The notes below the pieces were generated by a model. The model did no database searches and was not told the origin of the DNA. It was given only the letters and a program-made list of their open reading frames with translations. A program made the position numbers and the translations under genes. Shown here in pieces: positions 8,166 to 15,780 of a stretch of 64,000 bases of DNA. The stretch comes from Wagnerdoeblera intermedia (GTDB lineage Bacteria; Pseudomonadota; Alphaproteobacteria; Rhodobacterales; Rhodobacteraceae). Position 1 is the stretch's first letter. Each line of letters begins with the position of its first letter. The DNA is taken from the NCBI RefSeq assembly GCF_042647465.1, contig NZ_JBHRVN010000004.1, one strand, 5' to 3'.

Positions 8166-9335
8166 ATGCCGGTGAAAAACCGCCTTGCAGAACTGCAGCC
8201 CGAAATCGCCGCCTGGCGTCAGCATCTGCATGAAAATCCCGAGCTTCAATACGAGCTTTATAAGACCTCTGCCTTTGTCGAAGCGCGCCTGCGCGAGATG
8301 GAGATTGATGAGATCACCCCCGGTGTCGGGAAAACCGGTATCGTGGCCGTGATTAAGGGCCGCACCAATACCTCGGGTCGGGTGGTGCTGCTGCGCGCCG
8401 ATATGGACGCGCTGCCGATCCTCGAAGACACCGGCCTTGCTTATCAGTCGAAGACCCCAGGCGTTATGCATGCCTGCGGCCATGATGGTCACACTGCCAT
8501 GCTGCTCGGCGCGGCGAAATATCTCTCCGAGACCCGGAACTTCGACGGTACTGCCGTGCTGATGTTCCAGCCTGCCGAAGAGGGCGGTGCGGGGGCCAAG
8601 GCGATGATCGATGAGGGCGTGCTCACCCGCTGGGGCAAGGTTTCAGAGGCTTATGGTCTGCACAACTGGCCGGGCATTCCGACGGGGCAGTTCGCGGTCA
8701 AATCAGGACCGCTGATGGCGGCGACCAATACCTTCCGCATCGTGGTCAAGGGACGTGGCGGCCATGCGGCTAAGCCCCATGACACCATCGACCCGACCGT
8801 GATCGGCTCGCAGATCGTGCTGGCGCTGCAGACCATTGCTTCGCGGGTCAATGATCCGCTGAAGTCGATTGTGGTCTCGGTGACCTCGTTCCAGACCAGC
8901 TCTGAGGCCTATAACGTGATCCCGCAGCAGGTTGAGCTGCGCGGCACGGTCCGCACGCTTTACAAAGAAAGCCGCCAGCTGGCCGGTGAGCGCGTGAAGG
9001 CCATCGCCGAAGGCACCGCGCTTGCCAATGGCGCTGTGGCAGAGGTGGAGTGGATCGAAGGCTACCCCGGCGTGGTGAACCACGAAGCCGAGACCGGCTA
9101 TGCCATCAAAGTGGCCGAACAGGTCTCGGGCGTTCCGGTCCATCCGATCCTGCCGACCATGGGCGGCGAAGATTTCGCCTATCTCCTCGAAGAGGTCCCG
9201 GGTGCCTATATCTTCATGGGCAATGGCGACACCGCAGGGGTTCACCACCCCGCCTATAACTTTGACGATACTGCGATTCCTTTCGGCTCCTCCTGGCTGG
9301 TCGGCATGGTGGAAAGCCGTCTCCCCATCGCATGA
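8166..9335 (+). CDS. M20 family amidohydrolase/aminoacylase (intact copy)
   Basis: Second of two tandem M20D metallohydrolases, 389 aa and full length. Motifs in order are DMDALPI, the metal-binding ACGHDGHTAM, FQPAEEGGAGA, the dimerisation-domain GRGGHAAKPHDTIDPTV, MGGEDFAYLLE and the late His in GVHHPAYNF. It starts 27 bases after the first copy, probably in the same transcript, and arose from it by duplication: both begin MP-KNR-AEL-PEI. Family members hydrolyse N-acyl or N-aroyl amino acids. The substrate cannot be assigned. Confidence 0.9.
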   Translation: MPVKNRLAELQPEIAAWRQHLHENPELQYELYKTSAFVEARLREMEIDEITPGVGKTGIVAVIKGRTNTSGRVVLLRADMDALPILEDTGLAYQSKTPGVMHACGHDGHTAMLLGAAKYLSETRNFDGTAVLMFQPAEEGGAGAKAMIDEGVLTRWGKVSEAYGLHNWPGIPTGQFAVKSGPLMAATNTFRIVVKGRGGHAAKPHDTIDPTVIGSQIVLALQTIASRVNDPLKSIVVSVTSFQTSSEAYNVIPQQVELRGTVRTLYKESRQLAGERVKAIAEGTALANGAVAEVEWIEGYPGVVNHEAETGYAIKVAEQVSGVPVHPILPTMGGEDFAYLLEEVPGAYIFMGNGDTAGVHHPAYNFDDTAIPFGSSWLVGMVESRLPIA

Positions 9336-9343
9336 TCTCTGTC

Positions 9344-9380
9344 GCTGCGGGCCATCAGGTCTTTTCGGATGGCCCGCAGC
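9344..9380 (+). terminator. Perfect 13-base inverted repeat after the M20 genes
   Basis: GCTGCGGGCCATC / GATGGCCCGCAGC with an 11-base loop containing TCTTTTC. It lies nine bases past the M20 stop and 58 bases before lpxD. It lacks a good T-run after the stem, so it may end transcription inefficiently or stabilise the mRNA end. Confidence 0.5.
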
Positions 9381-9438
9381 GCCTTACATAGCCTACGAGT
9401 GAGGCGGGGCGCGGCACGCCCCGGCCAAGGAGCGTAAG

Positions 9439-10554
9439 ATGACCCCGAAATCCCTGACCATTGCTGAGATCGCCGCCTCGATTGGCGCGCGCGCTGAGGG
9501 CAAGACTGAGCTGCGCGTGATCCGTGCGGCAGAGCCTCATACCGCAGGGCCTGAGGATCTCGCGCTGGCAATGGACCCGAAATATGCCGGCGGGCTTGAG
9601 AAGGGGCAGGCCCGCGCTGCGGTGATCTGGGACGGGGCGGATCATCGCACCCTTGGTCTCGAGGCCGCCATCTATATTTCCCGCCCGCGTCTTGCCATGG
9701 CGGGGATCGCGCGTGTCTTTGATCCGGGCCCTGAGATCGCGCCGGGTATCCACCCGATGAGCGTGATTGATCCCACCGCCGAGATTGGTGAGGGCGCGGC
9801 CATCGGCCCCTTCGTCACCATTGGCGCGGGGGTGAAAATCGGGAAGGGCGCACAGATCGCGAGCCATGTCTCGATCGCGGAATATGCGCAGATCGGGGCG
9901 GATGCGTTGCTGCTGCAGGGCGTGCGGATCTGTCACCGCGTGACCATTGGCGAGCGCTTCATCGCGCATCCCGGCGTGGTGATCGGCGCTGACGGATTTT
10001 CCTATGTCACCCCTGAGAAATCCGGGGTCGAGCAGATCCGCGACACGCTTGGTGAGCGCAAGGACTTCCGGGAGCAGACCTGGTCGCGCATTGCCTCGCT
10101 CGGCGGGGTTGAGATCGGCGACGATGTTGAGATCGGCGCCAATGCCTGCGTCGATCGCGGCACGGTCAGGGCGACGCGCATCGGTTCGGGCAGCAAGCTC
10201 GATAATATGGTGCATGTCGGCCATAACGTGCAGGTCGGGCGCGATTGCCTGCTGTGCGGACAGGTCGGGATCGCGGGGTCTTCGGTGATCGGCGATCGCA
10301 CCGTTCTGGGCGGCCAATGCGGCGTCTCCGACAATATTTCCGTAGGCTCTGACGTGATCGCCGGGGGCGCGAGCAAAATCTTTACCAATGTTCCGGCAGG
10401 AAGGGTGATCCTTGGCAGCCCGGCGGTGAAGATGGACACCCAGATCGAGATCAACAAAGCCGTCCGCCGTCTGCCGCGCTTCATGGCAAAGATGGAGGCG
10501 TTTCAGAAGTCCCTCAGCGCCGGGAAGACCGGCGACGGATCGGAGAGCGCATGA
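9439..10554 (+). CDS. lpxD: UDP-3-O-(3-hydroxyacyl)glucosamine N-acyltransferase (LpxD)
   Basis: Acyltransferase that puts the second 3-hydroxyacyl chain, delivered by ACP, on UDP-glucosamine in lipid A synthesis. An N-terminal uridine-binding domain (about 1-100) precedes a left-handed beta-helix of hexapeptide repeats (about 105-335). The catalytic His is H262 in HVGHNVQVG, and a C-terminal helical tail (RFMAKMEAFQKSL) follows. The 371-aa length is normal. It is not in the usual bamA-lpxD-fabZ-lpxA neighbourhood. Instead it overlaps by ATGA an acyl-carrier-protein gene, which overlaps a ketosynthase gene. It may be the only lpxD or a specialised paralogue. Confidence 0.92.
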   Translation: MTPKSLTIAEIAASIGARAEGKTELRVIRAAEPHTAGPEDLALAMDPKYAGGLEKGQARAAVIWDGADHRTLGLEAAIYISRPRLAMAGIARVFDPGPEIAPGIHPMSVIDPTAEIGEGAAIGPFVTIGAGVKIGKGAQIASHVSIAEYAQIGADALLLQGVRICHRVTIGERFIAHPGVVIGADGFSYVTPEKSGVEQIRDTLGERKDFREQTWSRIASLGGVEIGDDVEIGANACVDRGTVRATRIGSGSKLDNMVHVGHNVQVGRDCLLCGQVGIAGSSVIGDRTVLGGQCGVSDNISVGSDVIAGGASKIFTNVPAGRVILGSPAVKMDTQIEINKAVRRLPRFMAKMEAFQKSLSAGKTGDGSESA

Positions 10555-10811
10555 CGGCACAGGCGCGCATTCTGGCCATTGTGGCGGCCCAGTGCGGGCG
10601 GCCCGTGGCGGATCTGCGCCTGAACGACACGCCCGAAAGCCTGGGTCTCGACAGCATGGCGCTGGTTGAGATCCTCTTTGCGCTGGAGGAGAGCTTTGGT
10701 GTTTCGCTGCCCTTCAATGCCAATACGCCTGAGGCTGAGGGGCTGGACTTTTCCTCGCTCGCCAGTCTGATCGCCGGGGTTGAGGCGCAGCTGGCCGCTG
10801 CCGCGCCGTGA
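10551..10811 (+). CDS. Acyl carrier protein (dedicated, in lpxD operon)
   Basis: An 86-aa phosphopantetheine-binding carrier protein. The attachment Ser is S35 in LGLDSMALVE, so it has DSM rather than the DSL of housekeeping AcpP. Helix II (ALVEILFALEESFG) and the acidic surface are kept. It overlaps lpxD upstream (ATGA) and the ketosynthase downstream (GTGA). It differs clearly from AcpP encoded at 50035, so it is a second, specialised ACP, likely handing acyl chains to the flanking enzymes. Confidence 0.88.
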   Translation: MTAQARILAIVAAQCGRPVADLRLNDTPESLGLDSMALVEILFALEESFGVSLPFNANTPEAEGLDFSSLASLIAGVEAQLAAAAP

Positions 10812-12010
10812 GGCGGGTGGTCATCACCGGGGCAGGGACGGTCAATACCCTCGCCCGTGATGTGCCAGGCACTTTGGCCGCCTTTCGGGAGGGGCGCTGC
10901 GGGATCGGACCGCTTGATCTGCCCGATCCCGAGCGCCTGCAGATCCGCATCGGGGCTCAGGTGCGCGACTGGCAGCCGGAGGCGCTGTTCCCCGGGAACA
11001 GGCTTCCCCTTTATGACCGCTTTACGCAATTCGCCCTGATCGCCGGGGCAGAGGCCATGGCGGGCGCGGGGCTCTGCGTCGATGAGGCGCTGGCCCATCG
11101 TGCCGGCGCGATCCTCGGATCTGCGGGCGGCGGGCTGACGACCTCGGATGCCGCTTATCGTGAAGTCTATCAGGAGGGGCGGGCAAGGGTGCATCCCTTC
11201 ACCGTTCCGCGTCTGATGAACAGCGCGGCGGCCAGTCATCTCTCCATGGCTCATGGGTTGAAAGGCCCGGTGTTTTCGCTCGCCAGCGCCTGCGCGGGCT
11301 CAAACCACGCGATGGGGCTGGCGTTTCAGCTGATCCGGAGCGGGGCTGCGGATGTCATGCTCTGCGGCGGAGCCGAGGCGATGATCAGCTTCGGCGGCCT
11401 GAAGGCCTGGGAGGGGTTGCGCGTCATGTCGCCCACCGGCTGTCGCCCTTTCAGTGCCGATCGGGACGGCATGGTCATGGGGGAAGGGGCTGCGGTATTT
11501 GTTTTCGAGGAATACGAACGCGCAAGAGACCGGGGGGCGGATATTCTGGCCGAGGTGGCGGGGTTTGGCATGACCGCCGATGCCGCCGACATCGTCCTGC
11601 CCTCGCCCGAGGGCGCGGCCCATGCCATGCGGGCGGCGCTTCGGGATGCCGGACTTCAGCCCTCAGACATCGGCTACATCAACGCCCATGGAACCGGGAC
11701 AGCCGCCAATGACCGCAGCGAATCCCAGGCCATCCGCGAGGTCTTCGGGGATGCGCCCCCGCCGGTCTCTTCGACCAAATCCATGCATGGTCATGTCATG
11801 GGGGCAACGGGCGCGATTGAGCTTCTGGCCTGTCTGATGGCGCTGCGCGACGGGATCCTTGCACCGACCATCGGTCGCAGCCTCGCCGATCCCGAATGCC
11901 TGACGGATGTGGTCGCCGGGCAGGCGCGCCCGGTGCAGCTTCGTGCAACCCTGTCCAATGCCTTTGCTTTTGGCGGGTTGAATGCGGTGATCGCCCTCAA
12001 GGCGATATGA
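10808..12010 (+). CDS. Beta-ketoacyl-ACP synthase (FabF/KAS II-like)
   Basis: Condensing enzyme with the complete Cys-His-His triad: C162 in SLASACAGSNH, H294 in NAHGTGTAAND and H329 in STKSMHGHVMGA. The C-terminal glycine-rich FAFGGLNAVIAL is present. The GTG start overlaps the stop of the ACP gene. At 400 aa it is about normal for KAS II. Being coupled to an ACP and LpxD, it may lengthen or prepare acyl chains for lipid A or another envelope lipid. That role is inferred from context only; it could also be the cell's main FabF, since none lies beside fabG-acpP. Confidence 0.88.
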   Translation: MRRVVITGAGTVNTLARDVPGTLAAFREGRCGIGPLDLPDPERLQIRIGAQVRDWQPEALFPGNRLPLYDRFTQFALIAGAEAMAGAGLCVDEALAHRAGAILGSAGGGLTTSDAAYREVYQEGRARVHPFTVPRLMNSAAASHLSMAHGLKGPVFSLASACAGSNHAMGLAFQLIRSGAADVMLCGGAEAMISFGGLKAWEGLRVMSPTGCRPFSADRDGMVMGEGAAVFVFEEYERARDRGADILAEVAGFGMTADAADIVLPSPEGAAHAMRAALRDAGLQPSDIGYINAHGTGTAANDRSESQAIREVFGDAPPPVSSTKSMHGHVMGATGAIELLACLMALRDGILAPTIGRSLADPECLTDVVAGQARPVQLRATLSNAFAFGGLNAVIALKAI

Positions 12011-12043
12011 AAAGGGCGGCGGCCTTTCAGCCACCGCCCTTCT
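12011..12043 (+). terminator. Terminator of the lpxD-ACP-KAS operon
   Basis: AAGGGCGGCGG / CCACCGCCCTT stem with one mismatch, just after the ketosynthase stop. It also faces the end of the convergent IalB-family gene. Confidence 0.7.
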
Positions 12044-12062
12044 GATCTCCTGAGGTCCGGCC

Positions 12063-12776
12063 TCAGTTCTGCGACGCTGCCGGGGCCTGGGCCTTGGCTG
12101 CTTCCTGCGCCGCTTTATCCGCAGCGTCATTGGCTTTCAGCATCGCATCCCAGGCGGCCGTAAAGCCTTTCAGCGAGAGGGTGATATCAACCTGCTCATC
12201 GGGCAGCATGGCCGGCACGATGGTCACGGTGCCTTTGTTGCCTTTGCGGAAGCTGTCGACCTCAGCGGCGGTAAAGCCCACGCGGGCCACGCAGCCGATC
12301 GGCGCGCAGAGCGTGAAGGGGTAACGCTTGGGCTGCGCGCTGTCGATCCGTACGGTGACCTGAGCGGTCAGCAGCGTCTCAAGCGGCGTTACAATCGAGG
12401 CACCGGCCACAGCCTGACCACCCGGGGGCAGGTTGAAGAGATTGATCTCTGCCACCGAATTGCCCTCTGCGTCCTTCAGCAGCTGATAGGCCTGGCAGGG
12501 ATCAACACCGGTTTCCGAGCGGATGCAGTTCAACTGCCAGTCGCCGAACGTCTCTTTGATATAGGTGGTGCCGGTCTGGGCGGTTTCTTCGCCCATGGAC
12601 ATGCCGGCAGGCGCTGCCGGAGCAGCCTGCGAATTGCCCTCAGCAGGCGCTTCAGTCGGAGCCTGAGCCGCAGGCGCCTCAGGGGCAGCCGGGGTTTCAG
12701 GCGCGGTCTGCGCTGCGAGAGGCGATGCCAGGGCCATCGAGAGGGCCAGGGCGAAGAACGTTTCGGTCGATTTCAT
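12063..12776 (-). CDS. Invasion associated locus B (IalB) family protein
   Basis: Exported protein of the IalB family. The signal peptide is about residues 1-22 (ALALSMALASPLAAQ). A Pro/Ala/Glu-rich linker runs to about 60, then the IalB domain has FGDWQLNCIRSE, CQAYQLL, NLPPGG and LCAPIGCVARVGF, with Cys pairs likely forming disulfides in the periplasm. An Ala/Lys-rich tail ends the protein. In pathogens IalB is linked to erythrocyte invasion; in free-living Rhodobacterales the role is unknown. A candidate promoter and leader hairpins lie 160-260 bases upstream. Confidence 0.87.
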   Translation of the reverse strand: MKSTETFFALALSMALASPLAAQTAPETPAAPEAPAAQAPTEAPAEGNSQAAPAAPAGMSMGEETAQTGTTYIKETFGDWQLNCIRSETGVDPCQAYQLLKDAEGNSVAEINLFNLPPGGQAVAGASIVTPLETLLTAQVTVRIDSAQPKRYPFTLCAPIGCVARVGFTAAEVDSFRKGNKGTVTIVPAMLPDEQVDITLSLKGFTAAWDAMLKANDAADKAAQEAAKAQAPAASQN

Positions 12777-12936
12777 GTCAATCCCGCAAACATTTGGATC
12801 TGTACCGGGGTTATCACGGGGGCCTGAGTAAGTCAGTCCCCTATCCGGGGGGGAAGGCGTATTCCCGCCGCATCCCCCGCATTTGTGATCCGCACCCGGC
12901 GGAAGTTGGATAGTGATAAGGCTCTGTCTGAAATGC

Positions 12937-12962
12937 GGAAAAGGGCCTTAAGGCCCTTTTCC
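12937..12962 (-). terminator. Perfect 26-base palindrome, bidirectional terminator/attenuator
   Basis: Each 13-base half reads GGAAAAGGGCCTT on its own strand. As RNA it forms an 11-base stem with a UUAA loop, ending in CCCUUUUCC. It is not at the end of any annotated gene. Confidence 0.55.
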
Positions 12963-13001
12963 ATGATCTTATTGCTCCCTGTCGGACTGGCCGACTTATA
13001 T
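12937..13001 (-). ncRNA. Candidate small RNA or attenuated leader upstream of the IalB-family gene
   Basis: The predicted transcript runs from just below the -10 element at 13008-13013 to the 26-base palindrome. It contains one further hairpin, GTCGG-CCAGT-CCGAC. Length is about 65 nt. If transcription reads through, this would be the 5' leader of the IalB-family mRNA. Prediction only. Confidence 0.25.
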
Positions 13002-13007
13002 GCCCTC

Positions 13008-13036
13008 AGGCTAGGCGGGCTGCGACAATCCGTCAA
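13008..13036 (-). promoter_or_regulatory. Candidate sigma-70-type promoter, minus strand
   Basis: TTGACG (13031-13036), 17-base spacer, TAGCCT (13008-13013). It points toward the palindrome and the IalB-family gene. Confidence 0.4.
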
Positions 13037-13100
13037 TAAAGATTTACAATTTTCCTGCAACCGAAGGCTGACCTGCCCGCTCTGCGACCATCTGAACAGA

Positions 13101-13131
13101 AAAAAGGCCGCGCCGGAGAGGGCGCGGCCAG
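13101..13131 (-). terminator. Minus-strand hairpin terminator without an obvious gene
   Basis: On the minus strand GGCCGCGCC, a six-base loop, GGCGCGGCC, then T6. It is a strong rho-independent signal, but the only gene to its right (starting at 13271) runs the other way. Some transcript must start between about 13130 and 13270 for this to act as a terminator. Confidence 0.5.
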
Positions 13132-13270
13132 TCTGACAGGGACGGGGGCCCGCCCCGGCAGAGCGGCGGACCCCGAAAGCCATAGTGGCGCAGAAGAATT
13201 AAGAGAGTATGCTGCGGGGCGGTGAAATCCCCGGATACCTGGCAGCGCCGGGGCGGGACACGGAGGTCGG

Positions 13271-14830
13271 ATGACAGATCGAATTTTTGCCGGCGGCGGC
13301 GGCGTGGATTATGCAGAGCCTCAGGCGCTTTTGCTGGGCTATGCCAACCGTCACGGGCTGATTGCGGGGGCGACGGGCACCGGGAAAACGGTGACCCTTC
13401 AGATCCTGGCAGAGGGTTTTTCTGCCGCGGGTGTTCCGGTGGTTCTGGCCGATGTGAAGGGCGATCTGTCGGGGCTTGCAAAGCCCGGCGTGGCAGAGGG
13501 CAAGCTTCACGAGGCTTTCGTCAAACGCTCTCAGACCATCGGTCTTGATCTTGAGTATAAGGCTTTCCCGGTGGCCTTCTGGGACATCTGGGGCGAGCAG
13601 GGTCACCCGCTGCGGGCCACGGTGGCCGAGATGGGGCCGGTGCTGATCGCGCGGATGCTGGAGCTGACCGAGCCGCAGGAGGGTGTTCTCAATATCGCCT
13701 TCCGCCTCGCGGATGAGCAGGGCCTGCCGCTTCTGGATTTCAAGGATCTGACCGCCGTTCTTGCCTTCCTTGCCGAGAATGCGAAGTCGATTAATCCCGC
13801 CTGGGGCTATGTCGCTCCGGCGTCCATCGGGGCGATTCAGCGCCGTCTGCTGGTGCTGGAAAACCAGGGCGGGGCTGCGATGTTCGGCGAGCCGGCACTC
13901 GAGCTGGCGGATCTGATGCGGCAGTCCGATGACGGGCGCGGCGTCATCAATATCCTCGCTGCGGACCGGCTGATGAACACACCGCGGCTTTATTCCATGG
14001 TGCTGCTGTGGATCCTTTCTGAGTTGTTCGAAGAGCTTCCCGAGGTCGGAAACCCGGATAAACCAAGGCTCGTCTTCTTCTTTGATGAGGCGCATCTCCT
14101 GTTTGACGGTGCCCCGAAAGCGCTGATCGACCGGATTGAGCAGGTTGCGCGACTGATCCGCTCCAAGGGGGTCGGGGTCTATTTCGTGACGCAGAATCCG
14201 GCGGATGTGCCGGAGGTGGTGCTCGGTCAGCTGGGCAACCGGGTGCAGCACGCGCTGCGCGCCTTTACCGCCAAAGACCAGCGCGAGTTGCGTCAGGCGG
14301 CGCAGAACTACCGCGCCAATCCGCGTTTCAGCATCGAAGATGCGATCCGCGAGGTCGGTACGGGTGAAGCGGTGACGTCCTTTCTGGAAGCGAAAGGCGT
14401 GCCGGGGGTGGCCGAGCGGACGCTCATTCGCCCGCCGTCCTCCTTCAACGGCCCGCTGACACTGGCCGAGCGGGCGGCGGTGATCGCGGCCTCACCGTTG
14501 GCGGCGAAATACGAAAAGCTGCTCGATCGCGATTCGGCCTTTGAAATGCTGGCCCGCCGTGCGGCCCGGGCAGCGGATGAAGCCGCCGGAGCCGCCGCCG
14601 AAGTCGCCCCGGCGGAGGGCGGCGGCTACAACCGCGCGCGCCGCTATGATCCGACACCGCGCTACAGAACGCCGAAGGCCGATGCTCCGGCGCCAAAGCG
14701 CAGCAGCGGCGCGTCGCGGTCAGATTCCGTCACCCAGACCTTCGCCAAAAGCTTTGCCCGCCAGCTTGGCACCAAAAGCGGCCAGGCCCTGGTGCGCGGT
14801 ATTCTCGGCACGCTGTTCCGGGGCAAGTAA
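13271..14830 (+). CDS. HerA-like ATPase, DUF853 family (YjgR-like)
   Basis: P-loop ATPase of the HerA/FtsK superfamily, DUF853 type. Walker A GATGTGKT is at residues 33-40, and DVKGDLSGL lies near 65. Walker B is LVFFFDEAHLLFD near 275, followed by RLIRSKGVGVYFVTQNP. The C-terminus is a low-complexity Ala/Arg/Ser linker ending in a conserved-looking tail (QTFAKSFARQLGTKSGQAL). E. coli YjgR is the known relative, with poorly defined function; DNA translocation is inferred from the superfamily. It is monocistronic, with a strong terminator. Confidence 0.88.
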   Translation: MTDRIFAGGGGVDYAEPQALLLGYANRHGLIAGATGTGKTVTLQILAEGFSAAGVPVVLADVKGDLSGLAKPGVAEGKLHEAFVKRSQTIGLDLEYKAFPVAFWDIWGEQGHPLRATVAEMGPVLIARMLELTEPQEGVLNIAFRLADEQGLPLLDFKDLTAVLAFLAENAKSINPAWGYVAPASIGAIQRRLLVLENQGGAAMFGEPALELADLMRQSDDGRGVINILAADRLMNTPRLYSMVLLWILSELFEELPEVGNPDKPRLVFFFDEAHLLFDGAPKALIDRIEQVARLIRSKGVGVYFVTQNPADVPEVVLGQLGNRVQHALRAFTAKDQRELRQAAQNYRANPRFSIEDAIREVGTGEAVTSFLEAKGVPGVAERTLIRPPSSFNGPLTLAERAAVIAASPLAAKYEKLLDRDSAFEMLARRAARAADEAAGAAAEVAPAEGGGYNRARRYDPTPRYRTPKADAPAPKRSSGASRSDSVTQTFAKSFARQLGTKSGQALVRGILGTLFRGK

Positions 14831-14840
14831 CCATCGCTAC

Positions 14841-14878
14841 GACAAAGGCGCTCTCTTTTTAGAGCGCCTTTGTCTTTT
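14841..14878. terminator. Bidirectional terminator between the DUF853 and TPM genes
   Basis: Perfect 14-base stem GACAAAGGCGCTCT / AGAGCGCCTTTGTC, six-base loop, T-rich on both sides. It serves the two converging genes. Confidence 0.85.
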
Positions 14879-14892
14879 CGCCTTCTCAGCTT

Positions 14893-15780
14893 TCAATAGC
14901 GCCCGGAAGCCCCGCCACCGGAGGAGGAGCCGCCCCCGAAGCCGCCGCCGCCACCAGAAGAGGAGCCGCGGTCTGAGCTTTGGTCCCCCGAGCCCGCGTC
15001 CGGCAGGGCGCGCCAGGTCTCCCAGCCGCAACTGCTGCAGAAGCGGCGCATGGAAAGGACCTCCTCGCCCGGGCGCCGGCCCGCTTTGGTGCGGATGGTT
15101 CTGGCGCGGCACTGCGGGCAGGGACGGTGGCGGGCCAGAGCGTCGCCGAGTTCTGCCCGGTTGGAGTAAAGGACCATGCCTCCGATCAGCGCCATGAAGG
15201 TGAGAAAGGTGACCAGATCATTCTCGTTCTCCTCAGGCGCATCGGGCATCCCTTCGGTCGCGGTGAAGCTGACCCCCTGTGAGAGGGGACGGGCGATGTA
15301 ATCAGCAACGCCGCTCACCCCGGCCTCCAGCCCCTCCGCGTAGCGCTCATCGCGCAGCAAAGGCACCATCAGCGCATCAATGACCCGCTGTGCGCGGTTG
15401 TCCCAGACCGGCTCATAACCCGCGCCCAGCTCAATGCGGATCTCACGGGTGTCGGTGGCCACAAGGATGAGAAATCCGTCATTGCGGATCCGGTCGCCGA
15501 TGCCCCAGTCGTTAAAAAGGGCCGTGGCAAAGGCCGCAAGGCCGGTCGGGCCGTCATAATCGATCGGGCTGCGCAGCGTGGCGACGACCCCGTGGATGCG
15601 GGTCTCCTCGCGCAGATCCGTCAGCCGACCGCGCAGCTCAGCCTCCTCCTCAAGGGTGAGGACATCGGCGAAATCATTGACGTAAAAGTCTTCTGCCGCA
15701 GGCAGATCGGCCAGGGCAGCGAGAGGCAAGAGCAGAAGGGCCAGCAGCCCCCCGCTCAGCATCAGCCGCAGCGCCTTCAT
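14893..15780 (-). CDS. TPM domain (DUF477/YgcG) membrane protein with zinc ribbon
   Basis: The signal peptide is about residues 1-24. The TPM domain (about 33-165) has DFADVL, the hydrophobic strand DGFLILVATDTREIRIELG and YEPVWDN. One membrane helix is near 189-206. A cytoplasmic zinc ribbon CPQC (221-224) ... CSSC (248-251) follows, then a Gly/Ser tail. TPM proteins are linked to envelope maintenance and, in plants, photosystem II repair. The role here is unknown. Its start overlaps the stop of the decarboxylase gene by ATGA, so the two are co-translated. Confidence 0.87.
   Translation of the reverse strand: MKALRLMLSGGLLALLLLPLAALADLPAAEDFYVNDFADVLTLEEEAELRGRLTDLREETRIHGVVATLRSPIDYDGPTGLAAFATALFNDWGIGDRIRNDGFLILVATDTREIRIELGAGYEPVWDNRAQRVIDALMVPLLRDERYAEGLEAGVSGVADYIARPLSQGVSFTATEGMPDAPEENENDLVTFLTFMALIGGMVLYSNRAELGDALARHRPCPQCRARTIRTKAGRRPGEEVLSMRRFCSSCGWETWRALPDAGSGDQSSDRGSSSGGGGGFGGGSSSGGGASGRY

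Larger units (their letters stand above)
12777..13270. other. Divergent intergenic region with unexplained promoter and terminator signals
   Basis: No convincing protein gene. Both flanking genes point away, yet the region holds a perfect 26-base palindrome (12937-12962), a minus-strand-oriented hairpin followed by U6 (13101-13131) and a good minus-strand promoter (13008-13036). A 43-codon minus-strand frame, 12833-12964, starts at an ATG inside the palindrome. These suggest a small RNA or a regulated leader of the IalB-family gene. Confidence 0.5.

Noticed and set aside
12833..13183. 116-codon minus-strand frame upstream of the IalB-family gene
   Set aside because: The upper part crosses the hairpin-U6 terminator and has no start signal. 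Only the last 43 codons could follow the candidate promoter, and that is treated as a leader, not a gene.
13199..14251. 350-codon frame antisense to the DUF853 ATPase
   Set aside because: It mirrors the strongly conserved ATPase; long antisense frames are expected in GC-rich DNA and this one has no recognisable domain.
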